64,000 nt of DNA from Pseudoalteromonas luteoviolacea (GTDB taxonomy: Bacteria; Pseudomonadota; Gammaproteobacteria; Enterobacterales; Alteromonadaceae): assembly GCF_001696455.1 (NCBI RefSeq), contig NZ_MAUJ01000001.1:1178001-1242000 (forward strand), given 5' to 3'. Every line of letters begins with the position of its first letter. The stretch's first letter is position 1. Below, piece after piece: positions 28,513-38,046 of the stretch. The notes beneath the pieces were generated by a model. It did no database searches, was not told where the DNA came from, and worked only from the letters and a program-made list of their open reading frames with translations. A program made the position numbers and the translations under genes.

Positions 28513-29895
28513 CTAGTTTTTATAAAAATAGCTGTCTTTCGTTATCGAAATACTGCTATCTTCATTCGCGGAAATCGTAAAGGTAATTGGGATACGTTTG
28601 CCTTTAAGGTCATATCCATCAGCGGCAATAGTGACGGGTACCAATAACATCTTACCGGCCTGTATCTCAATGCGCTCTGGCGCGGTTAATTTGGCGTTCT
28701 CTATTCCACTAAAGCTCACTCTGTAGTGCATCACTTGCTGAGTTTTATTAATGACACTCAAAGTGTAGGGGTTTTCAACCAGCCCTTCATAATTCACTCG
28801 ATAAAGCGCATTTCTATCTCTTATGACAGAAGCTTCTATTGGCGTGCGATTAAACGCCCAAATGGCCATAGTAACGATAATCAATCCAAACAAAGCAGCA
28901 TAGCCCACTAATTTAAGTCTAAATGGGCTCGACTTCTTACCAGCCGTTTGGTTTTCACTGGTATATTTTATAAGCCCTTTAGCATAGCCAAACTTTGTCA
29001 TTGTATCGTCACACGCATCAATACAAAGGCCGCAATTTATACACTCATATTGCAGACCATTGCGGATATCAATCCCCGCAGGGCATACTTCCACACACAA
29101 ATTGCAATCGACACAGTCCCCTAAACCTTGTGCTTTATGATCGGATTTGCGTTTACGTCTGCCTCTATTTTCTCCTCGAATAGCATCATACGCCACTACC
29201 AGAGTATCTTTATCAAACATCACCGACTGAAAACGAGAATAAGGACAAGCGACAGTGCACATTTTCTCACGTAAAAACCCAGCGTTTCCGTAAGTACAAA
29301 ACGCGAATAGGAATACCCAAAAACTTACTAGCCCAGACCATTCTAGTGTGAACATTTCCATATATAGCGTTTTTGCTGGCACAAAATAGGCCATAAATGA
29401 AGTCGCTGTAAAGACAGAAATGACTAGCCAAATAGCATGCTTAACTACTTTTTTAGTTGCTTTTTGTGCGCTCCAGTCAGACTTATCTAGTTTTATCCTT
29501 TGATTACGAGTCCCCTCTACTTTGTGCTCCACCCAAGTAAACATAAGCATCCAAATCGTTTGAGGACAGGTGTAACCACACCAAACACGACCTAACCAGT
29601 TTGTAACAAAGAAAAGGCCGAACGCGCCGGCCATAAAAACCCATGCAAGGATCATAAAGTCATGGGGAAGGAAGGTCTGGCCAAAAATTCTAAACTGCTG
29701 ACTCGCAACGTCTAATAAAACGGCTTGCTGGCCTTTATAAGGTATCCAAGGAATAGCAACAAACACAAACATAAGGATCCAACCAAGGTAACGACGGATT
29801 TTTTGGAAGAAACCTTTTTGCTCACGGATATAAATTGGGCCCTCTTGCTTATAGGGCTTTATAATCATATCTTCTTCTTTGATATCAAACTTCAT
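28513..29895 (-). CDS. ccoG: cbb3 oxidase accessory protein CcoG (4Fe-4S membrane protein)
   Basis: A 460-residue RdxA/FixG family protein. Several membrane helices in the first half include the WLGRVWCGYTCPQT motif. Two 4Fe-4S clusters follow (CVDCNLCVEVCP and CINCGLCIDACD), then another helix and a C-terminal Ig-like domain. CcoG has been linked to copper reduction for cbb3 maturation. Here it is far from ccoNOQP and has a sigma-54-type promoter of its own (GG-N10-GC at 29935-29948) with a candidate activator site upstream. Confidence 0.96.
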   Translation of the reverse strand: MKFDIKEEDMIIKPYKQEGPIYIREQKGFFQKIRRYLGWILMFVFVAIPWIPYKGQQAVLLDVASQQFRIFGQTFLPHDFMILAWVFMAGAFGLFFVTNWLGRVWCGYTCPQTIWMLMFTWVEHKVEGTRNQRIKLDKSDWSAQKATKKVVKHAIWLVISVFTATSFMAYFVPAKTLYMEMFTLEWSGLVSFWVFLFAFCTYGNAGFLREKMCTVACPYSRFQSVMFDKDTLVVAYDAIRGENRGRRKRKSDHKAQGLGDCVDCNLCVEVCPAGIDIRNGLQYECINCGLCIDACDDTMTKFGYAKGLIKYTSENQTAGKKSSPFRLKLVGYAALFGLIIVTMAIWAFNRTPIEASVIRDRNALYRVNYEGLVENPYTLSVINKTQQVMHYRVSFSGIENAKLTAPERIEIQAGKMLLVPVTIAADGYDLKGKRIPITFTISANEDSSISITKDSYFYKN

Positions 29896-29933
29896 ATTAC
29901 TTGCTTACAAATAGTGAAACACAGTTGATACTT

Positions 29934-29950
29934 TGCAACTTTCAGACCAA
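29934..29950 (-). promoter_or_regulatory. Sigma-54 -24/-12 promoter of ccoG
   Basis: On the minus strand the sequence TTTGGTCTGAAAGTTGCA has GG (29947-29948) and GC (29935-29936) exactly 10 bases apart, with TTGCA at the -12 end, as in sigma-54 promoters. Start of transcription would be near 29923, about 28 bases before the ccoG ATG. The neighbouring gene encodes a sigma-54 activator, which supports the call. Confidence 0.75.
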
Positions 29951-30010
29951 ACTGAAACTTTGTTAAGCTACTGTATTATAAACATTTATAAACCTCCACC
30001 ACACAGCGCC

Positions 30011-30048
30011 ATCGTGAAATATCGCGAATGACCGTTAAATGTCACGAT
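30011..30048. promoter_or_regulatory. Candidate upstream activator site for ccoG
   Basis: ATCGTGAAATATCGCGA (30011-30027) is a near-palindrome (TCGTGA-N4-TCGCGA) repeated at the start of the activator gene (31484-31499, inverse orientation). A TCACGAT half-site at 30042-30048 follows. It lies roughly 90-125 bases upstream of the predicted sigma-54 start, the usual distance for enhancer sites, and overlaps the 3' end of the activator gene. Confidence 0.65.
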
Positions 30049-31474
30049 TTTTAATAATATTGAGCTTTTTCATCTTCGACCGTAACGTACTTTCGTTTAG
30101 GCCTAACGTTTCTGCTGCACCAGCCTTTCCTGATATTTTCCAACCACAAGATTCCAAAGTCTTAGTAATATGACGCTTTTGAATCGCCTCCAAACTTTGA
30201 TTCTTATCGTCATCTTGCGAACCAGTTTCACCTAAGTCTAATGGCTGGGATAGGTGCAGTGTATGACTGTGTGACAAGATGGCTTCACGCTCTAACACAT
30301 TCTGTAATTCTCGAATATTACCTGGCCAACTATAAGCTTGCAGCTTCTTCAATGATTGCTTAGCAATACCTTTAATTTGCTTTTTGAGTCGGACATTCAA
30401 TTTGCTTATCATGTTTGCGCAGAGCACTGGCAGGTCTTCCACTCTCTCACGCAGTGGTGGCACCTTGATAGGAAAGACATTGAGACGGTAATACAAATCC
30501 ATTCTAAACGCGCCTTCTTCGACCATTTTCCACAGGTCGCGATTGGTTGCGGCAATAACTCGAATGTTCACTGCAATGGTTTTGCTGCCGCCTACTCGCT
30601 CAAACTCCTGTTCTTGCAACACCCTGAGCAGCTTACTTTGTGCTTCTTGTGGAAGTTCACCAATTTCATCCAAAAACAAGGTCCCATTGTGGGCTAGCTC
30701 AAAGCGTCCTTTCCTTTTATCATGCGCGCCAGTAAATGCCCCTTTTTCATGACCAAAAAGCTCAGATTCCAATAGGCTTGGAGAAAAAGCAGCGCAGTTG
30801 ACGCGTACAAACGGCATGTCAGATCGTCCGCTCAAAAAGTGCAAATTTCTAGCAACGAGTTCTTTGCCTGTACCATTTTCACCAAGGATTAGAACCGTAC
30901 TATCCGTTTTACTCACCAGTTTTATTTGTTCGAGCATTCTATTGAACACATGACTTTCACCAACCAATCCCGAACCCTGCCAGTTTTGATTAATTTCCGA
31001 GAGTAAATAACTGTTTTCTTCTTTGAGTTGTTCTGACAGGCTTTGAACCTGTTTCAACGCGCTTCTCAGTGCCTGCTCAGTCTCTACCTGTTGTGATATA
31101 TCACGAAAAATAGCCACAGCACCAATGATCTGGTCATCGCGATAAACAGGTGTTGATGTGTATTCCACGGGAAAGCATGAACCGTCCTTTCGCCAAAACA
31201 CTTCCCCTTTAACATACCGTGTTTCACCGTCAAACATGGTTTTGTAAATTTGGCACTCATCCGCGGGGTATTCGCTGCCATCAGCATGGCTATGGTGATG
31301 GTATTGATGAATTTTCTTCCCCAGTAACTCCCCTGCCTCCCAACCAGTCATTTGTTCAGCTGCAGGATTAATAAATACAGCATTACCAGATAAGTCGAAA
31401 CCGTATATTCCTTCCCCTACTGCATTGAGCAGTAACTTTGGATCATTTAAAAAATGTTTAATAACAGAAGACAT
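30035..31474 (-). CDS. Sigma-54-dependent activator with PAS domain
   Basis: A 479-residue regulator. The N-terminal PAS domain with PAC motif (about 5-130) includes an unusual His-rich HQYHHHSHADG stretch. The AAA+ domain has Walker A GENGTGKE, the sigma-54 contact loop GAFTGA and Walker B TLFLDEIGELP. The C-terminus is a Fis-type helix-turn-helix (ETLGLNESTLRSKMKKL). The ATG at 31474 follows a GAGGGGG ribosome site; an upstream start would add 13 residues and cross the operator. It likely activates ccoG and represses itself. The PAS signal is unknown; oxygen, redox or nitric oxide fit the context. Confidence 0.93.
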   Translation of the reverse strand: MSSVIKHFLNDPKLLLNAVGEGIYGFDLSGNAVFINPAAEQMTGWEAGELLGKKIHQYHHHSHADGSEYPADECQIYKTMFDGETRYVKGEVFWRKDGSCFPVEYTSTPVYRDDQIIGAVAIFRDISQQVETEQALRSALKQVQSLSEQLKEENSYLLSEINQNWQGSGLVGESHVFNRMLEQIKLVSKTDSTVLILGENGTGKELVARNLHFLSGRSDMPFVRVNCAAFSPSLLESELFGHEKGAFTGAHDKRKGRFELAHNGTLFLDEIGELPQEAQSKLLRVLQEQEFERVGGSKTIAVNIRVIAATNRDLWKMVEEGAFRMDLYYRLNVFPIKVPPLRERVEDLPVLCANMISKLNVRLKKQIKGIAKQSLKKLQAYSWPGNIRELQNVLEREAILSHSHTLHLSQPLDLGETGSQDDDKNQSLEAIQKRHITKTLESCGWKISGKAGAAETLGLNESTLRSKMKKLNIIKNRDI

Positions 31475-31483
31475 GATACCCCC

Positions 31484-31499
31484 TCGCGATATTTCACGA
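31484..31499. promoter_or_regulatory. Candidate autoregulatory operator
   Basis: TCGCGATATTTCACGA, the exact reverse complement of the 16-base core in front of ccoG. It lies just upstream of the ribosome site of the activator gene, where a bound regulator would block transcription. Confidence 0.6.
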
Positions 31500-31547
31500 G
31501 TATAGTATCGCAAAGAAAACCTTCGTACTAATTAAGCTAGTCAGCAT

Positions 31548-31561
31548 ATGATCTTGATCAA
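31548..31561. promoter_or_regulatory. FNR box upstream of the sigma-54 activator
   Basis: ATGAT-cttg-ATCAA matches the FNR consensus TTGAT-N4-ATCAA at 9 of 10 positions. It lies 74-87 bases before the activator ATG, a position suited to activation. It would place the activator under Fnr, encoded in this window. Confidence 0.7.
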
Positions 31562-31699
31562 AAGATACCATGTAGTGCTAGTTGTGCGTGGTTCTATGGC
31601 ATACATGGCGCCGGAAGTTCGGCGTTAATTTTAGTCATTACGTTAAATAGGGCTCAAATAGAGCTAGACGTGAATAAGGTAAGGGGAAAGTATCAATAA

Positions 31700-31729
31700 A
31701 AAAGCCCAACATGTTACTGCCGGGCTTTT
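31700..31729. terminator. Bidirectional terminator downstream of greA
   Basis: AAAAGCCC (31700-31707) and GGGCTTTT (31722-31729) form a stem with A- and T-rich flanks, about 20 bases past the greA stop. Confidence 0.75.
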
Positions 31730-31748
31730 GGTCTATAGGTTAGACAAA

Positions 31749-32225
31749 TTAGATATATTCAACTTCGATGATTTCGTATTCAACAGTACCGTTAGGAGTT
31801 TGAATGTTAACTGAATCATCTAGCTCTTTGCCAACTAGGCCTCGAGCAATTGGTGAGTTCACAGAAATTAAGTTGTTTTTAATATCTGCTTCATCATCGC
31901 CAACAATTTTGTAAGTTACTTCTTCGTCAGTATCTACATTTACAATAGTTACAGTACTGCCAAAAATAACTTTGCCATTGTTTGCCATCTTTGTGACGTC
32001 AATTACTTGAGAAGTCGATAGTTTAGCTTCGATTTCTTGAATACGCCCTTCACAAAAACCCTGCTGTTCACGCGCTGCGTGATATTCAGCATTTTCTTTC
32101 AAGTCACCGTGTTCACGCGCTTCGGCGATATCGGCAACAATTTGGGGGCGGACCACTTTTTTCAGATGGTTCAGTTCTTCACGAAGCAATTCTTCGCCTC
32201 GCACAGTCATCGGAATTGATTGCAT
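31749..32225 (-). CDS. greA: Transcription elongation factor GreA
   Basis: A 158-residue GreA. The ATG at 32225 ([10 protein letters not shown]) is the family start and has a GAGAG ribosome site. The N-terminal coiled coil carries the catalytic acidic tip ([17 protein letters not shown]). The C-terminal domain ends [16 protein letters not shown], then an [10 protein letters not shown] strand. It rescues stalled RNA polymerase by stimulating RNA cleavage. It lies 46 bases after carB on the same strand. Confidence 0.97.
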   Translation of the reverse strand: MQSIPMTVRGEELLREELNHLKKVVRPQIVADIAEAREHGDLKENAEYHAAREQQGFCEGRIQEIEAKLSTSQVIDVTKMANNGKVIFGSTVTIVNVDTDEEVTYKIVGDDEADIKNNLISVNSPIARGLVGKELDDSVNIQTPNGTVEYEIIEVEYI

Positions 32226-32242
32226 AAGTCTCTCACTTACCA

Positions 32243-32261
32243 CCAAGGCCAAAGGCCTTGG
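32243..32261. repeat. carB-greA intergenic hairpin
   Basis: CCAAGGCC and GGCCTTGG with a three-base loop. No T-run follows on the minus strand, so it is more likely an RNA stability or spacing element than a full terminator; carA-carB-greA may be co-transcribed. Confidence 0.6.
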
Positions 32262-32271
32262 CTTATATCCA

Positions 32272-35200
32272 TTAGTTCAATCGCTGGTGTAATTCTTGTA
32301 CAGAGTTTACAGAGCTTCTGTCATCCGCGGCATGCGCAGTACAGTTTGCAAACGCTGCATTTAGCGTGGTGGTGTAGTTAGTCTTATGCTGAAGTGCACC
32401 ACGACGTAACACCTTCGAATCTTCAATCGCTTGGCGACCTTCTGTGGTATTTACGATGTAGCTGTACTCACCGTTCTTGATACGGTCAAGAATATGAGGG
32501 CGACCTTCGAATACCTTGTTCACGCGGCGTACTTCAATGCCTGCTTCTTCAAGGGCAATGGCAGTACCTTTTGTTGCATCAAGCTCAAAACCGATAGATT
32601 TCATTGTCTTGGCTAGTTCAACAACGCGTGACTTATCGCTGTTACGGACAGATAGTAACGCGCGACCGCCACGTGGTAAAGCGTTTGATGCACCTAATTG
32701 CGCTTTCGCGAACGCTTCGGCGAAGTTTTCGCCAACACCCATTACTTCACCCGTTGAACGCATTTCTGGTCCACGGATTGGGTCAACGCCTAAGAATTTA
32801 GCAAATGGCAATACAACTTCTTTCACACTGTAGTAAGGAGGGATAACTTCCGCCGTTACACCTTGGCTTTCAAGAGATTGACCAACCATACAACGCGCAG
32901 CAACCTTAGCTAGCGCAACACCCGTTGCTTTAGATACAAATGGTACGGTACGTGCTGCACGCGGGTTAACTTCGATTAAGTACACTTTGCCATCTTTAAC
33001 AGCAAATTGTGTATTCATCAAACCAACCACACCTAGCTCTAATGCCATATCACGTACTTGCTTACGCATTACATTTTGAATGTCTTGCGACAAAGTGTGA
33101 GCTGGTAGTGAACATGCAGAGTCACCTGAGTGAACACCCGCCTGTTCGATGTGCTCCATGATACCGCCGATGATTACGTTTTCACCATCACAGATAGCAT
33201 CAACGTCAACTTCGATTGCATCGTCTAGGAAACGGTCTAGAAGAACGGGAGCTTCGTTTGAAACAGATACAGCTTCTGTCATATAACGGCGCAAATCGTC
33301 TTCGTCGTATACGATTTCCATCGCACGACCACCTAGTACATATGAAGGACGAACAACTAGCGGGAAGCCGATTTCTTGAGACTTCGCTACCGCTTCTTCT
33401 AATGAAGTCACTGTTGCGTTTTCAGGTTGTAGCAGGTCAAGACGCTCTACAAGTTGCTGGAAGCGCTCACGGTCTTCTGCACGGTCGATTGCATCAGGAG
33501 AAGTACCAATTACTGGCACACCATTCGCTTCAAGGTCACGCGCTAGCTTAAGTGGTGTTTGACCACCGTACTGAACGATAACGCCTTTTGGCTTTTCAAC
33601 ACGTACGATCTCTAGCACATCTTCAAGTGTAATCGGCTCGAAGAATAGACGATCTGAAGTGTCGTAGTCTGTAGAAACTGTCTCAGGGTTACAGTTAACC
33701 ATGATAGTTTCATAACCGTCTTCACGCATTGCAAGCGCTGCGTGTACACAACAGTAATCGAATTCAATACCTTGACCGATACGGTTAGGGCCACCGCCGA
33801 TAACCATGATCTTGTCTTTTTCAGAAGGCGCTGCTTCACACTCTTCGTCATAAGAAGAGTACATGTAAGCAGTGTCTGAACTGAATTCTGCTGCACATGT
33901 ATCAACACGCTTGTAAACAGGTAGGATTTCTAACTGATGACGCTTTTTACGGATTTCTTTTTCTGACACACCTGCAATTTCTGCGATACGTGCATCTGAG
34001 AAACCTTTACGCTTAAGGCGACGTAAGAAATCTTTGTTCAAGCCAGCAAGACCAGCTTCCGCAATTTTCGTTTCATCTTTGATGATGTCTTCAATCTGGA
34101 CTAAGTACCAACGGTCAATCTTAGTTAACTCGAATACATCTTCAACGCTCATACCATGACGCATTGCATCTGCAATGTACCAAATACGCTCTGCGCCTGG
34201 CTCGCGTAGTTCACGGATGATTGTTTCTTTTGCTTTAGGGTCATCAAGGGCAACGATTGGATTGAAGCCTGTTGCACCAACTTCTAGACCACGAAGCGCT
34301 TTATGAAGAGACTCTTGCTGGTTACGGCCAATCGCCATAACTTCACCAACTGACTTCATTTGCGTCGTTAGACGGTCATTTGCGCCAGCGAACTTTTCAA
34401 AGTTAAAACGAGGGATCTTAGTCACAACGTAGTCAATTGAAGGCTCGAATGATGCCGGTGTCGCGCCACCCGTGATGTCGTTTTGAAGCTCGTCTAGCGT
34501 GTACCCTACTGCTAGTTTTGCTGCAATTTTCGCGATTGGGAAACCAGTTGCTTTTGATGCAAGTGCCGATGAACGAGATACACGTGGGTTCATCTCGATG
34601 ATAACCATACGACCATCTTTTGGATTCACACCAAACTGAACGTTTGATCCACCTGTTTCAACACCAATCTCACGCAGTACCGCCATCGATGCGTTACGCA
34701 TTAACTGATACTCTTTATCAGTCAATGTCTGTGCTGGTGCAACTGTGATTGAGTCACCCGTGTGAACACCCATTGGGTCAAAGTTCTCGATAGAACATAC
34801 GATGATACAGTTGTCGTTTTTGTCACGTACAACTTCCATCTCGTACTCTTTCCATCCTAACAGGCTTTCATCGATTAAAAGCTCGTTCGTAGGTGAAAGG
34901 TCTAAACCACGAGTACAGATCTCTTCGAACTCTTCCATGTTATAAGCAACACCACCACCGGTACCACCCATTGTGAAAGAAGGACGGATGATACATGGGA
35001 AGCCAATACGTGTTAATACGTCTTTAGCCTCATCCATTGAGTGCGCGATCTCTGCACGAGGACACTCAAGGCCAATGTTCTTCATCGCGATGTCAAAGCG
35101 CTCACGGTTTTCAGCTTTGTCGATTGCATCTGCAGTTGCACCGATTAGCTCAACGTCATGTTTCGCAAGTACACCGTGTTTGTCTAGGTCTAGCGCACAG

Positions 35201-35490
35201 TTAAGCGCAGTCTGGCCACCCATAGTAGGTAATACGGCATCTGGCTTTTCTTTTTCGATGATCTTTTCAACAACTTCCCAGTGAATTGGCTCGATGTACG
35301 TCGCATCAGCCATTTCTGGATCTGTCATAATTGTTGCAGGGTTCGAGTTTACAAGAATTACTCGATAGCCTTCTTCTCTAAGCGCTTTACAGGCCTGAGC
35401 ACCAGAGTAGTCAAATTCACATGCTTGGCCGATAACAATTGGGCCAGCGCCCAAGATTAGAATGCTTTTTATGTCGGTACGTTTTGGCAT
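32272..35490 (-). CDS. carB: Carbamoyl-phosphate synthase large subunit
   Basis: A 1072-residue enzyme, full length for CarB. It has two homologous ATP-grasp halves (starting [20 protein letters not shown] and [21 protein letters not shown]), an oligomerisation region and a C-terminal MGS-like allosteric domain. It makes carbamoyl phosphate from bicarbonate, two ATP and ammonia supplied by CarA, for pyrimidine and arginine synthesis. It lies 18 bases after carA. Confidence 0.99.
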   Translation of the reverse strand: MPKRTDIKSILILGAGPIVIGQACEFDYSGAQACKALREEGYRVILVNSNPATIMTDPEMADATYIEPIHWEVVEKIIEKEKPDAVLPTMGGQTALNCALDLDKHGVLAKHDVELIGATADAIDKAENRERFDIAMKNIGLECPRAEIAHSMDEAKDVLTRIGFPCIIRPSFTMGGTGGGVAYNMEEFEEICTRGLDLSPTNELLIDESLLGWKEYEMEVVRDKNDNCIIVCSIENFDPMGVHTGDSITVAPAQTLTDKEYQLMRNASMAVLREIGVETGGSNVQFGVNPKDGRMVIIEMNPRVSRSSALASKATGFPIAKIAAKLAVGYTLDELQNDITGGATPASFEPSIDYVVTKIPRFNFEKFAGANDRLTTQMKSVGEVMAIGRNQQESLHKALRGLEVGATGFNPIVALDDPKAKETIIRELREPGAERIWYIADAMRHGMSVEDVFELTKIDRWYLVQIEDIIKDETKIAEAGLAGLNKDFLRRLKRKGFSDARIAEIAGVSEKEIRKKRHQLEILPVYKRVDTCAAEFSSDTAYMYSSYDEECEAAPSEKDKIMVIGGGPNRIGQGIEFDYCCVHAALAMREDGYETIMVNCNPETVSTDYDTSDRLFFEPITLEDVLEIVRVEKPKGVIVQYGGQTPLKLARDLEANGVPVIGTSPDAIDRAEDRERFQQLVERLDLLQPENATVTSLEEAVAKSQEIGFPLVVRPSYVLGGRAMEIVYDEDDLRRYMTEAVSVSNEAPVLLDRFLDDAIEVDVDAICDGENVIIGGIMEHIEQAGVHSGDSACSLPAHTLSQDIQNVMRKQVRDMALELGVVGLMNTQFAVKDGKVYLIEVNPRAARTVPFVSKATGVALAKVAARCMVGQSLESQGVTAEVIPPYYSVKEVVLPFAKFLGVDPIRGPEMRSTGEVMGVGENFAEAFAKAQLGASNALPRGGRALLSVRNSDKSRVVELAKTMKSIGFELDATKGTAIALEEAGIEVRRVNKVFEGRPHILDRIKNGEYSYIVNTTEGRQAIEDSKVLRRGALQHKTNYTTTLNAAFANCTAHAADDRSSVNSVQELHQRLN

Positions 35491-35508
35491 TGTTACTCCA
35501 GTAATAAA

Positions 35509-36645
35509 TTAGGCTTTACGCGCTTGCATTAATTCAATGAAGTGGTCAAACAACGGTGCTGCGTCGTGAGGACCAGGGCTTGCTTCAGGGTGACCTTGGA
35601 AACTGAAAGCAGGCTTATCAGTGCGGTGAATACCCTGTAACGTACCGTCAAAAAGTGATTTGTGAGTTGCTCTAAGGTTCTCCGGCAAGCTCTCTTCATC
35701 AGCTGCGAAACCGTGGTTTTGCGCAGTGATCATCACAACATCGCGGTCAAGATCTTTAACCGGGTGGTTACCACCATGGTGGCCAAACTTCATTTTTACA
35801 GTTTTAGCACCTGACGCCAACGCCAGTAATTGATGGCCAAGACAAATACCGAAAATTGGTGTGTCGGTCTCAAGGAACGACTTGATAGCATCAATTGCAT
35901 AAGTACATGGCTCTGGATCACCAGGTCCATTTGAAAGGAAGATGCCATCAGGGTTCAATGCCAGTACTTCTGCAGCGGAGGTTTCTGCAGGTACTACCGT
36001 TAGCTTACAGCCACGGTCAACTAGCATACGCAAGATATTTTTCTTAACACCAAAATCATAAGCAACAACATGGAACTGCTCTTCACCCTGCTCTAGCGTT
36101 TTAAAGCCTTCGCCCAGTGTCCAGCTACCTTCATTCCACTGGAAAGAAGATTCTGTTGTAACAACTTTCGCTAAATCCATTCCTTTTAGGCCTGGGAATG
36201 CCTTAGCCGCTTCATGCGCCTTTTGCTCATCAATATCATCACCTGCGATGATACATCCGTTTTGAGCACCCTTATCACGTAGGATACGCGTCAATTTACG
36301 CGTATCGATATCCGCTATCCCTAAGATATTACGTTCTTTTAAATAATCACTTAACGATTGTTCGTTACGGAAATTACTTGCTAGTAATGGTAAGTCACGA
36401 ATCACTAGGCCCTTGGCCCAGATTTTGTCCGCTTCTTCGTCTTCACTGTTTGTACCAGTGTTTCCGATGTGCGGGTAAGTTAAGGTGACAATTTGTTCCG
36501 CATATGACGGATCTGTCAAGATTTCTTGATATCCTGTCATAGACGTATTGAATACTACCTCACCAACAGATATACCGTCGGCGCCGATGGCAGTACCGCG
36601 AAACACCGTACCGTCTTCAAGGACTAACAGAGCGGATTTAGTCAA
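35509..36645 (-). CDS. carA: Carbamoyl-phosphate synthase small subunit
   Basis: A 378-residue glutamine amidotransferase subunit. The N-terminal CarA domain starts [14 protein letters not shown]. The class I amidotransferase domain has the nucleophile Cys in GICLGHQLL and a His-Glu pair in GHPEASPGP. The TTG at 36645 is preferred: a GGAGGT ribosome site lies seven bases before it, overlapping an in-frame ATG (36657) that would add four residues, and E. coli carA also starts at TTG. It supplies ammonia to CarB. Confidence 0.96.
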   Translation of the reverse strand: MTKSALLVLEDGTVFRGTAIGADGISVGEVVFNTSMTGYQEILTDPSYAEQIVTLTYPHIGNTGTNSEDEEADKIWAKGLVIRDLPLLASNFRNEQSLSDYLKERNILGIADIDTRKLTRILRDKGAQNGCIIAGDDIDEQKAHEAAKAFPGLKGMDLAKVVTTESSFQWNEGSWTLGEGFKTLEQGEEQFHVVAYDFGVKKNILRMLVDRGCKLTVVPAETSAAEVLALNPDGIFLSNGPGDPEPCTYAIDAIKSFLETDTPIFGICLGHQLLALASGAKTVKMKFGHHGGNHPVKDLDRDVVMITAQNHGFAADEESLPENLRATHKSLFDGTLQGIHRTDKPAFSFQGHPEASPGPHDAAPLFDHFIELMQARKA

Positions 36646-36662
36646 GTTAACCTCCATAGATA

Positions 36663-36699
36663 TAAAAAAACGGGATAAGCAAACACGCTTTTTTCCCGT
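36663..36699 (-). promoter_or_regulatory. Attenuator-like terminator in the carAB leader
   Basis: On the minus strand ACGGGA pairs with TCCCGT around an inner AAGC/GCTT pairing, followed by seven T, then the carA ribosome site. A CGCTTT just upstream can pair with AAAGCG in the left arm, an alternative antiterminator-like fold. It may be the dapB terminator, a carAB attenuator, or both. A TATAAC -10-like box lies near 36747-36752. Confidence 0.6.
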
Positions 36700-36855
36700 C
36701 TACAAAGCGCTTGGTAACACGCAGATATTAAATTTTTGGCAAATTCGTTATAGTCTACAGCACTTTCTGAGATTCGTCTAACTATTCATTGAAAAAATTT
36801 AAAAATAAGCCCTTAAATGTGTTTTCTATATGAAACAGCCAAAAAAATAAACAAA

Positions 36856-37656
36856 CTACTTCAATCCAAGGACATCTTGCATGTCATAAAGTCCTGAGGG
36901 CTTATTTTTCAACCATTGCGCAGCCCTTACAGCTCCTGATGCAAACGTAAGTCTCGAAGCCGCTTTATGGGTTAATTCAAGCCTTTCTCCCATCGTTGCG
37001 AAATAAGCGGTATGTTCACCAACTATGTCACCTGCTCGGAGGACTGAATAGCCAATTTCATCTTGACTTTTTGCTTCATGCACATTACTGCGGTCATATC
37101 GCGCAACTTCGTCGTGATCCCAACCTTTGGCCTCCGCAATTGCTTCACCAATAGCCAAAGCCGTCCCAGACGGCGCGTCTATTTTATTGCGATGGTGCGC
37201 CTCAAAGATTTCAATATCCATTTCATCGGCAAGTTTTATCGCAGCCGTTTGCACAAGGTTTAAAAGCAAGTTCACACCAACACTAAAGTTGCGTGCAAAC
37301 ACGATTGGAATCACCTTTGCCGCTTCCCTCAATTGATCCATTTCAGTGTCTGTTAAGCCAGTTGTACCAATAACCATGGGGATTTTGTTTTCAATTGCAT
37401 TTTGTAAGTGTGTCAGCATGCCTTGCGGTAGTGTGAAATCAATTAAGACTTCCGCGTGATTTACATCACCTTCTTCATCTGAAAATTCCAAGTCAGATGA
37501 ATGAACAGGTTGTAATGCTTTTATAGGGGTATCTAAAAACGGCGAGCTTGATCTTACAAATGCCGCAGCCAATTGTGCTTCTTTTTCTATTTCTACAGCT
37601 TCTATTAAAGCTTGACCCATTCTGCCATTGGCTCCAAATACACCTATTTTTGTCAT
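36856..37656 (-). CDS. dapB: 4-hydroxy-tetrahydrodipicolinate reductase
   Basis: A 266-residue DapB of the lysine/diaminopimelate pathway. The N-terminal NAD(P) fold is GVFGANGRMGQAL and the catalytic motif is EAHHRNKIDAPSGTAL. The ATG at 37656 (MTKIGVFG) matches the family start and follows an AGGAATGAG ribosome site. In many gammaproteobacteria dapB lies upstream of carAB, as here. Confidence 0.97.
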   Translation of the reverse strand: MTKIGVFGANGRMGQALIEAVEIEKEAQLAAAFVRSSSPFLDTPIKALQPVHSSDLEFSDEEGDVNHAEVLIDFTLPQGMLTHLQNAIENKIPMVIGTTGLTDTEMDQLREAAKVIPIVFARNFSVGVNLLLNLVQTAAIKLADEMDIEIFEAHHRNKIDAPSGTALAIGEAIAEAKGWDHDEVARYDRSNVHEAKSQDEIGYSVLRAGDIVGEHTAYFATMGERLELTHKAASRLTFASGAVRAAQWLKNKPSGLYDMQDVLGLK

Positions 37657-38046
37657 TATTTTCTCATTCCTATTTTTCAACATCATTTTAAATTTGGCGT
37701 TATAACACGCGTCAAACATAGCCCGAGCGCACGAGTAACAGATGATAGCCAAACAGTTACTTGGGGACGCTAGTGAGTAAAATCATTAACTTACAATATC
37801 TAAAGTGCTTTACTCAAGCTAAGTCAGGCCTAGAGTTTAGCCCATCTCTATGTCATAGTCAGTTATTGAATAATTATAATAAACACCATTGGACTTTAGA
37901 CGTCTAAACATATAAACTTCCACATTCGCCGATTTAAATTATTGCGGGCGTTGAAGTTTAAATACAGCTAATAATGACCCTGTTGGCTGATGTTGTATCT
38001 ACTTACATAGGTCGTATTTAGTAGATAATGGTTTTTGGGGAGTGCT
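37657..38046. other. Intergenic region between dapB and the NhaC antiporter
   Basis: 390 bases between divergent genes, expected to hold both promoters. It has no ORF with a credible start and no strong repeat. A GTTATAAC-like box is near 37702 (possible dapB -10), and GGGGAG precedes the antiporter ATG. Confidence 0.5.

Noticed and set aside
36646..36657. ATG at 36657 as the carA start
   Set aside because: The GGAGGT ribosome site overlaps this ATG and is well spaced for the TTG at 36645, which also matches the E. coli start.
38035..38046. TTG start at 38035 for the antiporter
   Set aside because: It lies within the ribosome site GGGGAG that serves the ATG at 38047.
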